Of a stretch of DNA of 7,654 nucleotides, positions 6,674 to 7,654 are shown one piece after another. Position numbers and translations under genes: made by a program. The stretch lies in assembly GCA_947625445.1 (NCBI GenBank), contig CANQOM010000072.1, positions 1 to 7,654 of the forward strand, read 5' to 3'. The notes under the pieces were generated by a model. It was not told the origin of the DNA and did not search any database. It saw only the letters and a list, made by a program, of their open reading frames with translations. Within the stretch, counting starts at the first letter, position 1, and the number at the start of each line of letters is the position of its first letter. The stretch is from Candidatus Gastranaerophilales bacterium (lineage in GTDB: Bacteria > Cyanobacteriota > Vampirovibrionia > Gastranaerophilales > Gastranaerophilaceae).

Positions 6674-7482
6674 TGGAGAAGCAAAAAATTGATAAAAAAA
6701 TAAGAAATTTTAAAATGTTAGCAAAACCTTTTGAAAAATGGTTTTTGCCTAAATATGAAAGTGCATATAAAGAATTTTCTTATAATACTTGTCCAAAGGA
6801 AGTGTTAGAGGCAAAGAATATAGATTACAAAGAATTTTATCTAAAATATATACAACCTTTTGAAGAATTAGATGAAAACCTTTTAGAGCTTACATTACAC
6901 GCATTATGTCAGAGTTTAAAAGATAACATATCCTCAAAAGATTTTTTCTTTAATATATCAAAGCAATATAGAGTAGGGCGCAAACTAAATGCACTTCAAT
7001 GGTTATCAGCTCAAGTAGCAGATACACAACTTTTTCCGATGAAAATAGATTATAAAAAGCCTTATAAGCAATGTCTTTATTGTGGAATGCCTAACTATTA
7101 TGTCAAAGAAAATCGGGAAAAAACATATAGAGAAAAAGAATATTTTACAAAACAAAGAAAATGCTGTCATAAATATTATTGCATAGTAAGTAGTACAAAT
7201 TTAAATGACCATGAGGATGGTTGTCATTATAAAATATGGAAACAAAAAAAGAAAAATTTAAGGCAAAGACTTAACAGAACTTATGATTTACTTGATATAC
7301 AACCAGAAAATAAAAGATATATTTATAAAAAATTAGAAAAAATTTTTATAGAATTTTGCGAAGAACAATTAAAAGAAAATTTAAAAATTGACTATACTAT
7401 TCAATATTGGGCTAAAATGCCTGATGATACAAAACCTATACAATTAATAGAGGCAATTCATTATAAAGACTTATCTTTTTAA
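6673..7482 (+). CDS. Unrecognised Cys/His-rich protein, probably zinc-binding
   Basis: A 269-residue basic protein that I do not recognise. Residues 1-130 are helical with many aromatic and lysine residues. The middle has a likely zinc site: C134-x2-C137 in CLYCGMP, then C164, C165 and H166 in KCCHKYYC with C170, then H180, C184 and H185 in HEDGCHYKIW. A strongly basic stretch (188-202) follows, and the C-terminus is helical. The layout (CxxC, a long basic insert, C-x5-C, then H-x3-C) recalls zinc-finger domains in plasmid and phage DNA-binding proteins, so a replication-initiator or regulator role is possible but unproven. TTG 6673 is used because GAGG lies seven bases upstream and no in-frame ATG occurs until residue 15. 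It is divergent from the primase operon, driven by a near-consensus promoter, and directly precedes the iteron cluster. GC is about 27% in a sampled line, like the HEPN gene and below the primase. Confidence 0.75.
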   Translation: MEKQKIDKKIRNFKMLAKPFEKWFLPKYESAYKEFSYNTCPKEVLEAKNIDYKEFYLKYIQPFEELDENLLELTLHALCQSLKDNISSKDFFFNISKQYRVGRKLNALQWLSAQVADTQLFPMKIDYKKPYKQCLYCGMPNYYVKENREKTYREKEYFTKQRKCCHKYYCIVSSTNLNDHEDGCHYKIWKQKKKNLRQRLNRTYDLLDIQPENKRYIYKKLEKIFIEFCEEQLKENLKIDYTIQYWAKMPDDTKPIQLIEAIHYKDLSF

Positions 7483-7500
7483 AATAACTTTCGCAAAACA

Positions 7501-7588
7501 AACTAACCTTACTAACCTTACTAACCGGTTATTTTGGTTAGTATGGTTAGTTAAAAATAAAAAAAATATTTATAAAAAAAATTATTAT
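7501..7588. other. Candidate replication origin: iterons plus A/T-only stretch
   Basis: Three direct copies of ACTAACC (7502-7508, 7511-7517, 7520-7526) with a 9-bp period are followed by two inverted copies GGTTAGT (7536-7542, 7545-7551), also with a 9-bp period. The arms can form a 16-pair hairpin with one mismatch. Then come 38 bases with no G or C (7551-7588), as in a DNA-unwinding element. No T-run follows on the + strand, so it does not look like a normal terminator. Origins recognised by satellite primase-helicases commonly pair iterons with AT-rich DNA; the link to this primase is inferred. Confidence 0.55.
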
Positions 7589-7654
7589 CATGCCTGCAAT
7601 ACACAAACCACCAGCAAAAACTTTTAATAAGTGTGATTAATAATCGGTCTCTTT
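7589..7654. other. Right edge, no gene recognised
   Basis: The last 66 bases hold only a 16-codon ATG frame without a ribosome binding site, and minus-strand frames that are short or run off the edge. No copy of the tRNA-fMet 3' end is present, so the right attachment site is not here. Confidence 0.5.

Noticed and set aside
682..7487. 10-bp repeat TTTAAAATAA at 682-691 and 7478-7487 as element ends
   Set aside because: It is short and purely A/T; such matches are expected by chance here, and it does not include tRNA sequence.
7501..7552. ACTAACC repeats as a CRISPR array or an intrinsic terminator
   Set aside because: Units are 7 bp with 2-bp spacers, far too short for CRISPR, and no T-run follows the hairpin on the + strand.
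7550..7636. Minus-strand hydrophobic stretch reading VFAGGLCIAGMIIIFF
   Set aside because: It has no proper start codon or ribosome binding site, a stop lies just upstream, and its tail is only the A/T-rich origin region read in translation.
7590..7640. ATG-started 16-codon frame near the right edge
   Set aside because: No ribosome binding site, very short, no recognisable product.

Overview
The window is AT-rich bacterial DNA. Both tRNA genes encode their own CCA ends, Shine-Dalgarno sequences precede most genes, and at least one start codon is TTG. The exact lineage cannot be fixed from this sequence. A low-GC gut bacterium (Gastranaerophilales-like or Firmicutes-like) is a guess resting on composition and on the look of the HTH protein.

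Left part (1-724): probable chromosomal tRNA territory. A tRNA-Lys(TTT) with an intrinsic terminator comes first, followed by a small Cro/CI-type HTH regulator. Next is an unusual 85-nt imperfect hairpin (466-550), and then an initiator tRNA-fMet(CAT) that shows the C1/A72 mismatch and three G-C anticodon-stem pairs. A weak terminator-like hairpin follows.

Right part (about 725-7654): this reads as an integrated mobile element with its own replication module, comparable in layout to phage satellites or small integrative elements. On the + strand next to the tRNA sits a 465-residue protein that I read as an ApeA-like anti-phage protein, with a C-terminal HEPN R-x4-H motif. Convergent to it is a minus-strand set. 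In transcription order this is a 96-aa zinc-ribbon protein, an 886-aa DnaG-type zinc-ribbon/TOPRIM primase fused to a P-loop helicase, a 59-aa excisionase-like HTH protein and a tyrosine integrase. The first three genes overlap pairwise by 8 nt. Between the excisionase and the integrase lies a 155-bp gap with two striking inverted repeats, one of them a GC-rich palindrome cluster.

An unrecognised Cys/His-rich 269-aa protein is transcribed divergently from the primase operon, from a near-consensus promoter (TTGACA-17-TACAAT). That promoter sits between two copies of an 11-bp repeat. Just after this gene are five copies of a 7-bp iteron (three direct, two inverted) next to 38 bp of pure A/T, a good candidate replication origin for the primase-helicase.

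My interpretation is a small self-replicating integrative element. Integrase and excisionase would handle integration and excision, the primase-helicase and iterons would handle replication, the 269-aa protein is a possible accessory factor, and an abortive-infection-type gene rides as cargo at the tRNA-proximal end. The right-hand attachment site and any packaging or transfer genes are not visible, so the element probably continues past the window.
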